Of a stretch of 64,000 nt of DNA, positions 23,768 to 32,852 are shown piece after piece. The DNA comes from JANQMY01 sp965228775. GTDB lineage: Bacteria > Pseudomonadota > Alphaproteobacteria > JANQMY01. The position numbers were made by a program, and so were the translations under genes. The notes beneath the pieces were generated by a model. It made no database searches, was not told the origin of the DNA, and saw only the letters and a program-made list of their open reading frames with translations. The first letter of the stretch is position 1, and each line of letters opens with the position of its first letter. Location of the stretch: assembly GCA_965228775.1 (NCBI GenBank), contig OZ245840.1, forward strand, positions 2,790,001-2,854,000. Reading direction: 5' to 3'.

Positions 23768-24919
23768 ATGCGGCCGCGCGTCCTTATTTATGTTCAGCAT
23801 CTTTTGGGCGTCGGTCATCTAATGCGCACGGCGGCAATCGCCAAAGCAACCGCTGCGAAGGACATGGATGTCCTGATTGTTTCCGGCGGCATGCCGCATC
23901 CGGACATTGATCTCGGGCACGCTCGACTGTTTCAGCTCCCGCCGTTGCGGACCGAAGGCACGACCTACACCACTCTGGTGGATGAGCAAGACCGCCCCAT
24001 CGACGATAAGTTCAAATCCAAGCGTACCGAGCAACTCCTGGACTGCCTGCGGACTTTTCACCCGCACCTCGTCATCACCGAGCACTTTCCCTTCGGGCGC
24101 GGCAAACTTCGGTTTGAGCTGCGTCCGCTCCTCGATACTGTTCAGACCTTGGACCCAAAACCGCTTCTCTTCGCGTCGGTTCGAGACATCATCGAGCCCC
24201 CGGAGAGTGACACCAAGCGCCAGCGGTTTTTGGAGACCGCGAACGCGTTTTACGACGCGATCCTCGTCCATGGGGATCCGGACTTTGCCTCGTTCGGCCT
24301 TTCGTTCCCGGATATGACCCGCCTTCGTCCCATTATGCATTACACGGGCTATGTGGGCGCTGGCGCCGACACCCAACACAGGCGCGAAAACAAGATCCTG
24401 ATCTCCGTCGGTAACGGCCGCACTGGCGGCCCGCTCATTAGAACGCTGTTCGACGCCCATAAACGTGACGATTTGGGCATGCAGTGGGAGGTACGGATGG
24501 GCAGAGGGTTTCCAGCTGATCTTGCCCGTCAATTGCGGTCGCAAGCAGCGCCTGGCTTCGCCTTAAAGGCTGCAGCCCCACAATTTGCCGACAGCCTTGC
24601 CGCCGCTGCCTTGTCCGTCAGTCAGGCGGGATACAACACGGTTGTGGATCTGGCGATCTCCCGCACCCCTGCCGTTCTAGTACCCTATGGCGGCCATGGC
24701 GAGCAGGAACAGCCTTTGAGGGCAGCACAATTCTCGGCCTGCGGGCACGGGATTGTTATGGAAGAAAAAAGCCTTTCGCCCGATACGCTTTTGCCTGCTA
24801 TGACGGAAGCATTGGAACGCCCCGTCCCCTCAAAGCCACCTTTCCGGCTGGGGGGCGCCACACAAACGGCAAATCTGATAGAAGAGGCGATCCAGAACAC
24901 GGGCTCCCTGATCGTATAG
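23768..24919 (+). CDS. Glycosyltransferase, GT-B fold, COG4671-like
   Basis: The 383-residue protein opens RPRVLIYVQHLLGVGHLMRT, the same N-terminal glycine loop as the product of the gene at 19513. It shows HLVITEHFPFGRGKLRFEL, the interdomain strand ILISVGNGRTGGPLI and the donor region LSVSQAGYNTVVDLAISRTPAVLVPYGG. It is a paralogue of the first gene of the cluster, so the cluster has two GT28-like and two GT4 enzymes. It starts immediately after the phosphatase stop (TGA then ATG). Confidence 0.83.
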   Translation: MRPRVLIYVQHLLGVGHLMRTAAIAKATAAKDMDVLIVSGGMPHPDIDLGHARLFQLPPLRTEGTTYTTLVDEQDRPIDDKFKSKRTEQLLDCLRTFHPHLVITEHFPFGRGKLRFELRPLLDTVQTLDPKPLLFASVRDIIEPPESDTKRQRFLETANAFYDAILVHGDPDFASFGLSFPDMTRLRPIMHYTGYVGAGADTQHRRENKILISVGNGRTGGPLIRTLFDAHKRDDLGMQWEVRMGRGFPADLARQLRSQAAPGFALKAAAPQFADSLAAAALSVSQAGYNTVVDLAISRTPAVLVPYGGHGEQEQPLRAAQFSACGHGIVMEEKSLSPDTLLPAMTEALERPVPSKPPFRLGGATQTANLIEEAIQNTGSLIV

Positions 24920-24936
24920 GCCGGTACTCAGCAAGA

Positions 24937-25506
24937 ATGACCACCTCAGACACGGCGAAACTGACCTACCCCAAACGCTTTCATAGCCGTGAATTGGCCT
25001 GCGGATTGTTCGTTGTAAGTATCGCCACCGTGCTCTGCTGGCTGCTGCCCGTGGGCAGCGTCATGTGGATTTGCGCGGCCGCAGTCACTGTGGCCTGTTT
25101 GTGTTACGGAGCCGGTATTGCCTTGCGCGCATCCAGCGCATGGCAACTCACCGATGACGCGCTCATTCAACAAGCCGACAGCACCCCAGCTTCATGGTTT
25201 TCTGCCTTCTGGACACGGCGCATTTGCTGGACAGAGTTGACCGAATTGCGCTTGCGCTATTTTTCGACCCGGCGCGATCACAGCAATGGCTGGTTCGAGC
25301 TAAAGCTAAGCGACGGCCAGCGCTCGATCACTGTTGAAGACAGCTTAGAAGGCTTCGAGACAATCCTGGCCGCCGCCCAGCGCGCAGCGGATCGAAATCA
25401 GCTCACACTCAATGACGCCACCAAAGCCAACCTGTCCCGCATCGGAGAGGTTTACCAGGCGGCGTCGCGTGGCGGGCTGCGGGCGATGAGGCATGTGCCC
25501 GAATGA
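24937..25506 (+). CDS. Membrane-anchored hypothetical protein (PH-like domain possible)
   Basis: The 189-residue protein has two adjacent membrane helices (about residues 19-38 and 43-63) and then a soluble part with WQLTDDALIQQ, WTELTELRLRYFSTRRDHSNGWFELKLSDGQ and a helical tail. The beta-rich segment after the helices recalls bacterial PH domains of YdbT/YdbS-like proteins, but this is only a resemblance. It is 17 bp after the glycosyltransferase and overlaps the peptide-transporter ATPase gene by ATGA at 25503-25506, so it physically links the two gene groups. Confidence 0.7.
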   Translation: MTTSDTAKLTYPKRFHSRELACGLFVVSIATVLCWLLPVGSVMWICAAAVTVACLCYGAGIALRASSAWQLTDDALIQQADSTPASWFSAFWTRRICWTELTELRLRYFSTRRDHSNGWFELKLSDGQRSITVEDSLEGFETILAAAQRAADRNQLTLNDATKANLSRIGEVYQAASRGGLRAMRHVPE

Positions 25507-27374
25507 ACGTTTTATCCATCAACGGGTTGAGTATTGCGTTTCATTTGCCTACCGGCAGAACCCAGGCCGTGTCGAACGTGTCCTTCGATGTGCCCGCCGG
25601 GCAAACAACAGCTCTGGTAGGAGAATCGGGCTCCGGCAAATCCACCATCGGCAATGCCGTGATGGGATTATTGCCCAACAATGCAGACATTGATCGGGGC
25701 GAGATTCTGCTTCGCAAATCCGGTGCCCACGGGGCGCGGACGGACCTTGCCAAGCTGCCAAGAACCGGCGGTGAATTCAGGTCGCTGCGCGGCCAGCGGA
25801 TCTCCATGATTTTCCAGGAGCCCATGTCGGCCCTGTCGCCTGTGCACACGATTGGCGACCAAATCAGTGAAGTAGTCTATCTGCATGAGGATGTGTCACG
25901 GGACGGCGCACTGAAAAAAGCGTGCCACATGCTTGATCGGGTAGGTTTTCCTGACGCTAAATCCGCGTGCCGCTTATACCCGTTTGAGCTTTCCGGCGGT
26001 TTGCGCCAGCGGGCGATGATTGCCATGGCCATGGTCTGCCAGCCGGATCTGTTGATTGCGGATGAGCCCACCACGGCTCTGGACGTGACGGTACAAGCGC
26101 AAATCCTGCACACGCTGGCTGAACTGAAATCGGAACTGGGCATGGGTGTCCTGCTGATCACCCATGATTTGGGCGTCGTCAGTCAGATCGCGGACAGGGT
26201 TGTCGTGCTGCATCGGGGCGAAGTGATGGAAGCCGGAGACTGCGCCGCAATCTTGAAGGCACCAGGCCACCCCTATCTCAAAGGGCTTTTGGAAGCGGTT
26301 CCATCAGTGGGCCGAAAACCATCGGAACGCCTTGAGCCCTTGGCCAAGACATCCAAAACAGTAACAGGACGTTTTTTTGACACCGCGGGCCGGTCGTCCG
26401 GCGGACGGGACAAGAAAACACCGCTCATCCACATCCGCAATGCCAGCAAAACCTATCACGCCCGCAGCGACGGCATGTTTGAAAGCACGGAAGAAAATCG
26501 AACCCTTGCCCTCGACCGTGTTTCTCTCGTCCTCAATCAGGGCGAATGCCTTGGCTTGGTGGGTGAATCCGGAAGTGGGAAAACCACCTTGTGCCGGGCA
26601 CTGATGAGGGCCATTGCTTTGGACTCCGGCGAAATAGGCTATTACCGGGACGGCACGCCGCAATCCGTATTGGGACTGGAAAGCGCGGATCTGAAGGCCT
26701 ATCGCCGCCGCGTCCAGTACGTCTTTCAGGATCCGTTTTCATCCCTCAATCCGCGCATGAATGTGTGCGACATCATCCGCGAGCCCCTCGACATCCACAA
26801 GCTCTGCCCCAAGAAGGAGCAGATCGAGCGGGTGGCCGAATTGCTGAGCCTGGTCGGACTAAATCCGAATTGTATGAACCGCTATCCCCATGCTTTTTCC
26901 GGCGGGCAACGCCAGCGCATCGGCATTGCGCGGGCCTTGGCGCTACAGCCGGAAATCCTGATCTTGGACGAGCCGGTCTCGTCCCTGGACGTGTCAGTGC
27001 AAGCCCAAGTACTGAACCTCATGAAAGATCTGAAAGAACAACTGGGCCTGACCTACTTGTTCATCAGCCACAATTTAGGCGTGGTCCAATACATGGCGGA
27101 TCGCGTTGCGGTAATGGTGGCGGGGCGCATCGCCGAAATCGCCACCGTTGAGACACTTTTTGATGATCCGCGGCACCCTTATTCGCGCGCCCTTCTGAAC
27201 GCCGTGCCCAGCGTGGACCCGGATCAGAAATCAGATTTTGCGGCCCTTGCGGCGAACCCAAACAATGCGCCCGATTTGTGGCCCGCGCCCTTTACCGGGT
27301 TTGGCGGTGATCGCGGAGACCTGATCGAAACCACGGCAAACCATTTCGTTGCCATGGCCAAGGGGCACGCATGA
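25503..27374 (+). CDS. yejF: Peptide ABC importer, fused double ATPase (YejF/DppDF type)
   Basis: The 623-residue protein contains two complete nucleotide-binding domains in one chain. Each has a Walker A (GESGSGKST near residue 40, GESGSGKTT near residue 355), a signature (LSGGLRQRAMIAMA, FSGGQRQRIGIARA), a Walker B (LIADEPTTALDV, LILDEPVSSLDV) and an oligopeptide-importer C-terminal region (HPYLKGLLEAVPS, HPYSRALLNAVPS). It powers uptake of peptides or peptide-like compounds; YejABEF in E. coli imports microcin C. Four bases overlap on each side join it to the upstream membrane protein and the downstream binding protein. Confidence 0.92.
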   Translation: MNVLSINGLSIAFHLPTGRTQAVSNVSFDVPAGQTTALVGESGSGKSTIGNAVMGLLPNNADIDRGEILLRKSGAHGARTDLAKLPRTGGEFRSLRGQRISMIFQEPMSALSPVHTIGDQISEVVYLHEDVSRDGALKKACHMLDRVGFPDAKSACRLYPFELSGGLRQRAMIAMAMVCQPDLLIADEPTTALDVTVQAQILHTLAELKSELGMGVLLITHDLGVVSQIADRVVVLHRGEVMEAGDCAAILKAPGHPYLKGLLEAVPSVGRKPSERLEPLAKTSKTVTGRFFDTAGRSSGGRDKKTPLIHIRNASKTYHARSDGMFESTEENRTLALDRVSLVLNQGECLGLVGESGSGKTTLCRALMRAIALDSGEIGYYRDGTPQSVLGLESADLKAYRRRVQYVFQDPFSSLNPRMNVCDIIREPLDIHKLCPKKEQIERVAELLSLVGLNPNCMNRYPHAFSGGQRQRIGIARALALQPEILILDEPVSSLDVSVQAQVLNLMKDLKEQLGLTYLFISHNLGVVQYMADRVAVMVAGRIAEIATVETLFDDPRHPYSRALLNAVPSVDPDQKSDFAALAANPNNAPDLWPAPFTGFGGDRGDLIETTANHFVAMAKGHA

Positions 27375-29329
27375 CGGACATCTCTTTCATGCTCCGTATA
27401 CTGCTTATCGCAGCGTTCTTAGGCGTAAATGGGCCTTCAGCAGCCTTGGCTTACCTATTATCAGAAACGCCGGGTTTGGAAGATCAAGTGAAAGCGGGCA
27501 CGCTTCCCCCCGTTGAAGAACGCATCCCCGAAACACCGCTTGTGGTGGATCTGGAAGGGCCCGGCAAAAGCTTTGGCCGCCATGGCGGATCGCTGCGAAC
27601 GATTGTCGCCCGTGCCAAGGATATCCGGTACATGGTCGTCTACGGATATGCGCGGCTGGTGGGCTATAACGAAAAATTCGAGTTGGTGCCGGACATTCTG
27701 CGGGCTGTTGACGTAGACGAAGACGGCGCGGTCTATACCTTCCATCTGCGGCCGGGTCATCGCTGGTCCGATGGACACCCGTTCACATCGGAAGACTTCC
27801 GTTACTTCTGGGAGGACGTGGCGAACAATCAGGCCCTAACGCCGGCCGGGCCGCCGGTTGCCTTGCTGGTGGACGGACAAAAGCCCATCGTCGAAATCAT
27901 CGACACCTACACAGTTCAGTACCGCTGGCACAAACCCAATCCACGGTTTTTGGGCCTGCTTGCCCAACCAAGACCGCCCTTCATCTATCGTCCGGCCCAT
28001 TATCTCAAACAGTTTCATGAGAAGTATGGCGATCCGGACAAGATCGCGGCCTGGATGGCGGAAGAAAATGTGCGCGACTGGGCGCCGCTGCATAACCGCA
28101 AAGACAATATGTACAACAATGATGTGGTCGATCTGCCCACCTTGCAGCCCTGGATGAACAAGACCGAACCACCGGCCACCCGCTTCGTGATGCCGCGCAA
28201 TCCCTATTTTCACCGCATCGACAGTTTGGGACGGCAGCTGCCTTATCTGGATGAATTGGTGGTGTCCATCGCCGAGAACAGCCTGATACCGGCCAAGTCC
28301 ATCAGCGGCGAAACGGACCTGCAGGCGCGCGGACTTTCCTTTTCCGATATTACCTCTCTCAAAACCGGCGAGGAGCGCAACAACTATAAGACCCGCCTAT
28401 GGCCCATCGGCACCGGATCCAACTTCGCGCTTTATCCAAACCTGAATACGAATGACCCGGTTTGGCGGGCGGTGTTTCGCGACGTGCGTGTACGACGTGC
28501 CTTGTCCATGGCCGTGAATCGGGATGACATCAACAAAACCTTCTTTTTCGGATTGGCCCGCACCGGCAACAACACCGTGCTGCCGTCCTCTCCTCTGTAC
28601 AAAGAGGATTTTCAAACGCGCTGGGCGGACTATGAACCGGACCAGGCGAACGCCTTGCTTGACGAAGCAGGCCTTGCAGAACGTGACGAGAAAGGCACGC
28701 GCTTGCTGCCCGATGGCAGACCCATGGAAATCATTTTGGAAACCGCCGGTGAATCCGCTCAAGACACGGACGTGCTGCAATTGGTCGAAGAAGCATGGGG
28801 GAAGATTGGTGTGAGGGTCTTCGTCAAACCCTCAACCCGTCAGATCCTTCGCAATCGCGCGTATAGCGGTGCCGCCCTTATGACTCTGTGGTCCGGGTGG
28901 AACAACGCCATCGCAACCCCCGACATGGACCCGATTGAGCTGGTGCCCGTTGCCCAGGAAAACCTCGCCTGGCCCAAATGGGGGCAATACCACCAAACCA
29001 AAGGCGCCAGTGGCGAAGCGCCCGACACACCCGAGGCCAAGGAACTTTTGGCGCTCTATAAACAATGGGAAAACGCAACCAGCGAGGCCGAACGCACACG
29101 TATCTGGGACCGTCTTTTGGAGATCCATGCGGATCAGCAGTTTGTGATTGGCTTAATCTCCGCTGTTGCGCAGCCCGTGGTGGTGTCGGACCGGCTACGA
29201 AACGTACCGCCGACGGGTCTTTATAGCTGGAGCCCTGGTGCTCATTTCGGGCTCTACCGGCCCGACCAGTTCTGGTTCGCACAGGAAGCGCTTGGCGCCA
29301 CCGCCGAGCCAGCCAAGGGCGGTCAGTAA
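27371..29329 (+). CDS. yejA: Periplasmic solute-binding protein, family 5 (YejA-like)
   Basis: The 652-residue protein has a signal peptide (about residues 1-28) and a cluster C (family 5) binding fold. Recognisable parts are YTFHLRPGHRWSDGHPFTSEDF, VRRALSMAVNRDDINKTFFFG, the QANALLDEAGL segment and a C-terminal region ending FWFAQEALG. It is longer than DppA/OppA and resembles YejA-type proteins. It would deliver peptides to the two permeases that follow. It overlaps the ATPase gene by four bases. Confidence 0.9.
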   Translation: MTDISFMLRILLIAAFLGVNGPSAALAYLLSETPGLEDQVKAGTLPPVEERIPETPLVVDLEGPGKSFGRHGGSLRTIVARAKDIRYMVVYGYARLVGYNEKFELVPDILRAVDVDEDGAVYTFHLRPGHRWSDGHPFTSEDFRYFWEDVANNQALTPAGPPVALLVDGQKPIVEIIDTYTVQYRWHKPNPRFLGLLAQPRPPFIYRPAHYLKQFHEKYGDPDKIAAWMAEENVRDWAPLHNRKDNMYNNDVVDLPTLQPWMNKTEPPATRFVMPRNPYFHRIDSLGRQLPYLDELVVSIAENSLIPAKSISGETDLQARGLSFSDITSLKTGEERNNYKTRLWPIGTGSNFALYPNLNTNDPVWRAVFRDVRVRRALSMAVNRDDINKTFFFGLARTGNNTVLPSSPLYKEDFQTRWADYEPDQANALLDEAGLAERDEKGTRLLPDGRPMEIILETAGESAQDTDVLQLVEEAWGKIGVRVFVKPSTRQILRNRAYSGAALMTLWSGWNNAIATPDMDPIELVPVAQENLAWPKWGQYHQTKGASGEAPDTPEAKELLALYKQWENATSEAERTRIWDRLLEIHADQQFVIGLISAVAQPVVVSDRLRNVPPTGLYSWSPGAHFGLYRPDQFWFAQEALGATAEPAKGGQ

Positions 29330-29335
29330 CACACG

Positions 29336-30361
29336 ATGCTTCGCTACCTCATCGAACGGCTGATGATCATGGTCCCAACCTTGTTGGCGATCAGCATGAT
29401 GATTTTCATTATCATCCAACTGCCGCCGGGCAACTACGTCACCAATCAAATCGATGAGCTGCGCGCGCAGGGCGAAGTGGCCAGCGCCGAGAAGATCGAA
29501 TATCTGGTCACACAGTATGATCTGGATAAGACCATTCTAGAACAATATGCCATTTGGATCGGCGCATGGCCGGGACACAATGGATATAGCGGCCTGCTTC
29601 AGGGGAATTGGGGATGGTCCTTCGAATTCAACAGGCCGGTTGCAGAGGTGGTTGGCGAAGGTTTCGTGCTCACCATTCTGCTCAATCTGGCCACCGTCAT
29701 CTTCATTTATGCCGTGTCATTTCCCATCGGCGTTTATTCGGCCACACGGCAATATAGCTGGGGCGATTACGGGTTCACTTTTTTGGGCTATCTAGGCCTT
29801 GCGACGCCGAACTTTCTGCTGGGGCTCATCCTTCTCTATTATTTCAATGTCTTTTTCGGGATTTCCATCGGCGGCTTGATGGACCCTCAATATATCGACG
29901 CTCCTTGGTCGCTCGCCAAGGTACAGTCGATCCTGTCCCATTTGATCGTGCCCGTGATCGTCATCGGCACCAGCGGCACAGCCGCCATGATCCGCCGCCT
30001 GCGGGCGAACCTGCTGGACGAGTTGCAAAAACAATACGTCACCACGGCGCGCGCCAAGGGGCTTAGCGAAACGCGGCTGCTCATCAAATATCCGCTGCGC
30101 ATGGCGCTCAACCCGTTCATTGCGGATATCGGCAATCTTCTGCCGTCTCTTGTGTCGGGTTCCGTCATCGTGTCCGTGGTTCTGAACCTGCCGACGATCG
30201 GCCCAACCCTGCTCAACGCGCTTCAATCTCAGGACCATTTTCTGGCTGGCTTTATTCTTTTGTTCGTGGCGCTGCTTACTGTGATCGGGATGTTGATTTC
30301 CGATCTTCTGCTTGCGGTTCTCGACCCCCGCATCCGTCTTGGCGAGGAGGGGCGGCCATGA
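29336..30361 (+). CDS. yejB: Peptide ABC importer permease (YejB type)
   Basis: The 341-residue permease has six predicted helices, starting MLRYLIERLMIMVPTLLAIS as in DppB/OppB proteins. The EAA loop is in YVTTARAKGLSETRLLIKYPLR. An extended periplasmic segment between the first two helices (about residues 35-105) is typical of YejB. It follows the binding protein by six bases and overlaps the next permease by ATGA at 30358. Confidence 0.92.
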   Translation: MLRYLIERLMIMVPTLLAISMMIFIIIQLPPGNYVTNQIDELRAQGEVASAEKIEYLVTQYDLDKTILEQYAIWIGAWPGHNGYSGLLQGNWGWSFEFNRPVAEVVGEGFVLTILLNLATVIFIYAVSFPIGVYSATRQYSWGDYGFTFLGYLGLATPNFLLGLILLYYFNVFFGISIGGLMDPQYIDAPWSLAKVQSILSHLIVPVIVIGTSGTAAMIRRLRANLLDELQKQYVTTARAKGLSETRLLIKYPLRMALNPFIADIGNLLPSLVSGSVIVSVVLNLPTIGPTLLNALQSQDHFLAGFILLFVALLTVIGMLISDLLLAVLDPRIRLGEEGRP

Positions 30362-31509
30362 CCACGGACCGGCATTACGTCAACCCCAAACCATTTGATC
30401 CGCAGGCGGATGAGGTCGGCACGGATGCTAGAGAGACATTCTATTTTGCTTCTCAATGGCAGCTTATTTGGTGGAAGCTCAAACGGCACCGCCTGGCCAT
30501 GGTGTCGGGCATTTTTCTGCTGGTTCTCTATGCCACCATTCCTTTCACCGAAACCATCGCGCCTTACAACCCTGCCTCCCGTGACGCCAATCATCTTTAT
30601 GCGCCGCCCCAGTCATTACACTTGTTTCACGAAGGACAATTCGTAGGTCCCTTCGTTTATGGCTATCGGTTCTCGCTTGATCTCAATTCCTTTAAACGCA
30701 CCTATGAGATTGACACCAGCAAGGTCCATCCGTTGCGGTTCTTTTGCTTGGGCGATGCTTACGATTTTTGGGGGCTGTGGCCGTCACGGTTCCATTTCGT
30801 TTGTCCGGCCAAGGACGGCACGCTCTTCCTGATGGGAACGGACAGGCTGGGGCGCGATATGTTTTCGCGCATCATCTACGGGACACGCATCTCGCTGACG
30901 GTGGGTCTGATCGGCATCACGATCAGTTTCGTTTTGGGCATCTTCTTCGGCGCTTTGTCCGGCTATTACGGCGGATGGGTCGACAATGTCATCCAGAGGC
31001 TGATCGAACTGCTGCGCTCCCTGCCCGAACTGCCATTATGGATGGCCCTATCGGCGGCCCTGCCGGTGACATGGTCGCCCATCTACATCTATTTGGGCAT
31101 CACGGTCATTCTTGGCTTGTTGGATTGGCCGAGTTTGGCCCGTGCGGTGAGATCAAAATTCTTGAGCGTGCGCGAGGAAGATTTCGCCACCGCCGCCGTC
31201 ATGATGGGCGCGTCGCCAGGCCGGGTCATGCGGCGCCATTTGCTGCCCAGTTTTTCAAGCCATTTGATCGCTTCGGCCAGCCTGTCCATTCCCACCATGA
31301 TCCTGGGGGAGACAGCGCTTTCCTATCTTGGCCTTGGGCTTCGGCCACCCGTGATCAGCTGGGGCGTCCTGCTGAACGAAGCCCAGAATCTCGCCGCTAT
31401 CCAGTTCTACCCCTGGACAATGGCCCCGATGGTGCCGGTTATCTTGGTGATTCTGGCGTTTAATTTCCTTGGGGACGGGCTGAGAGACGCCGCAGATCCC
31501 TATACGTAA
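30358..31509 (+). CDS. yejE: Peptide ABC importer permease (YejE type)
   Basis: The 383-residue permease belongs to the DppC/OppC group, with helix one at LAMVSGIFLLVLYATIPF, a large periplasmic insert (about 65-155) ending LFLMGTDRLGRDMFSRIIYG and the EAA motif in DFATAAVMMGASPGRVMRRH. The insert between first helix and GTDRLGRD is the hallmark of YejE compared with OppC. It ends the long plus-strand unit that began at 19513. Confidence 0.92.
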   Translation: MTTDRHYVNPKPFDPQADEVGTDARETFYFASQWQLIWWKLKRHRLAMVSGIFLLVLYATIPFTETIAPYNPASRDANHLYAPPQSLHLFHEGQFVGPFVYGYRFSLDLNSFKRTYEIDTSKVHPLRFFCLGDAYDFWGLWPSRFHFVCPAKDGTLFLMGTDRLGRDMFSRIIYGTRISLTVGLIGITISFVLGIFFGALSGYYGGWVDNVIQRLIELLRSLPELPLWMALSAALPVTWSPIYIYLGITVILGLLDWPSLARAVRSKFLSVREEDFATAAVMMGASPGRVMRRHLLPSFSSHLIASASLSIPTMILGETALSYLGLGLRPPVISWGVLLNEAQNLAAIQFYPWTMAPMVPVILVILAFNFLGDGLRDAADPYT

Positions 31510-31573
31510 CCGGGCCGTTACACTCTTTACACACTGGTTACAGTCTTTCCCGTGCAAACGCGCCAGTTGAACC

Positions 31574-31605
31574 CTATATTTTTCAGAGGCTTACTGAAAA
31601 TATAG
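31574..31605. promoter_or_regulatory. Inverted repeat upstream of macA
   Basis: CTATATTTTTCAG (31574-31586) and CTGAAAATATAG (31594-31605) pair with one extra T as a bulge, around a seven-base loop. It lies 22 bp upstream of the macA-like start in the 117-bp gap after yejE. It may be an operator or a transcription barrier; there is no following T-run on the plus strand. Confidence 0.4.
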
Positions 31606-31626
31606 AGCGCGCAAGCGAGCAGCCCT

Positions 31627-32847
31627 ATGAACGATCCGAAGCACCCGACCCAAGCTGATATCGCAAAAGCCGTGGGGCTGGGCGAGATGGAAGAGAGCAA
31701 GGCCGCGCCATCCTACGCCGTGTGGGGCGGTGGGGCGGTTGTTCTGCTGGTGGCGGTCGTTTGGTTTTTCTTCAGCGGCGGACCGGCCACAGAATATCGG
31801 CAAGGGGTCGTCACCCGCGCGGACATGACCATCACCGTCACGGCGACAGGAACCCTCAAGCCGGTCAACCAAGTAGATGTGGGTGCTGAAATATCAGGCC
31901 TCATATCCGAAGTGCTCGTGACCTTTAACGACCCGGTGAAAGCAGGCGACCCAATCGCAAGATTGGACACGGACCAATTGGAGGCGAGCGTGGTGCGCGG
32001 GGAAGCGTCCCTGGTGAGTGCGCGGGCGGGCCTTGCCGAGGCGGAAGCCACCGCCAAGGAATCCAAAACCAGGCGCGACCGCGTGGCCAACCTGGCATCG
32101 AGACGAACCCTGTCACAGCAAGAGCTGGAAATCGCGGAAGCCACCTATTCACGTTCGGTTGCTGCGGTTTCAAACGCAGAAGCCCAAGTCACCTTGGCGG
32201 AAGCTGCCCTAAAGATCGACCGATCAAATCTGGAGAAGGCCGCCATCCGTTCGCCTATCGATGGGATCGTCCTTGATCGGAAGATCGAACCGGGCCAGAC
32301 GGTCGCGGCATCGTTCCAGACACCTGTCTTATTCACGCTGGCCGAAGATCTGCGCCGCATGCAGTTGCTAGTGGATGTGGACGAGGCCGATGTAGGGCAG
32401 GTTCGCGCCGGACAAAGTGCTGAATTTTCAGTGGACGCGTTTCCCAACCGGACATTCACCGCTGTTCTGAAATCGGTGCGCAACGCGCCAAAGACCGTGG
32501 ACGGCGTGGTGACCTACGAAGCGGTATTGGACGTGGACAATGACGATCTGGCGTTACGGCCCGGAATGACCGCCACGTCGGAAATTACCGTAGAACAGAT
32601 TTCCAATGCCCTCTCCGTGCCGAACGGAGCCCTTCGTTTTGCCCCGCCCGACCTTGATCTGGAAGAAACGCCGGTTCCGGAAACCTCTGATCAAGAAGGT
32701 CTCGTTTGGATCATGGATGGCGGCAAACCAAAACCTGTTCTGGTGTCGGCCGGGGCCAGCGATGGACGGCGCACAGCGGTGGAAACCACGTCCTTGAGCG
32801 AAGGCGACGAAGTCCTGCTGGACGTGATCACGCCCACAAGGCGGTAG
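31627..32847 (+). CDS. macA: Periplasmic adaptor of a MacAB-type efflux system
   Basis: The 406-residue protein is a membrane-fusion adaptor. It has a single N-terminal anchor (VWGGGAVVLLVAVVWFFFSG, about 36-55), a lipoyl half-motif (GTLKPVNQVDVGAEISG), a helical hairpin (about 115-200), the second lipoyl part (AAIRSPIDGIVLDRKIEPGQTV) and beta-barrel domains. It would connect the MacB transporter with an outer-membrane channel of the TolC type, which is not encoded nearby. The macB ATPase GTG starts five bases after its stop. Confidence 0.9.
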   Translation: MNDPKHPTQADIAKAVGLGEMEESKAAPSYAVWGGGAVVLLVAVVWFFFSGGPATEYRQGVVTRADMTITVTATGTLKPVNQVDVGAEISGLISEVLVTFNDPVKAGDPIARLDTDQLEASVVRGEASLVSARAGLAEAEATAKESKTRRDRVANLASRRTLSQQELEIAEATYSRSVAAVSNAEAQVTLAEAALKIDRSNLEKAAIRSPIDGIVLDRKIEPGQTVAASFQTPVLFTLAEDLRRMQLLVDVDEADVGQVRAGQSAEFSVDAFPNRTFTAVLKSVRNAPKTVDGVVTYEAVLDVDNDDLALRPGMTATSEITVEQISNALSVPNGALRFAPPDLDLEETPVPETSDQEGLVWIMDGGKPKPVLVSAGASDGRRTAVETTSLSEGDEVLLDVITPTRR

Positions 32848-32852
32848 ATCCT

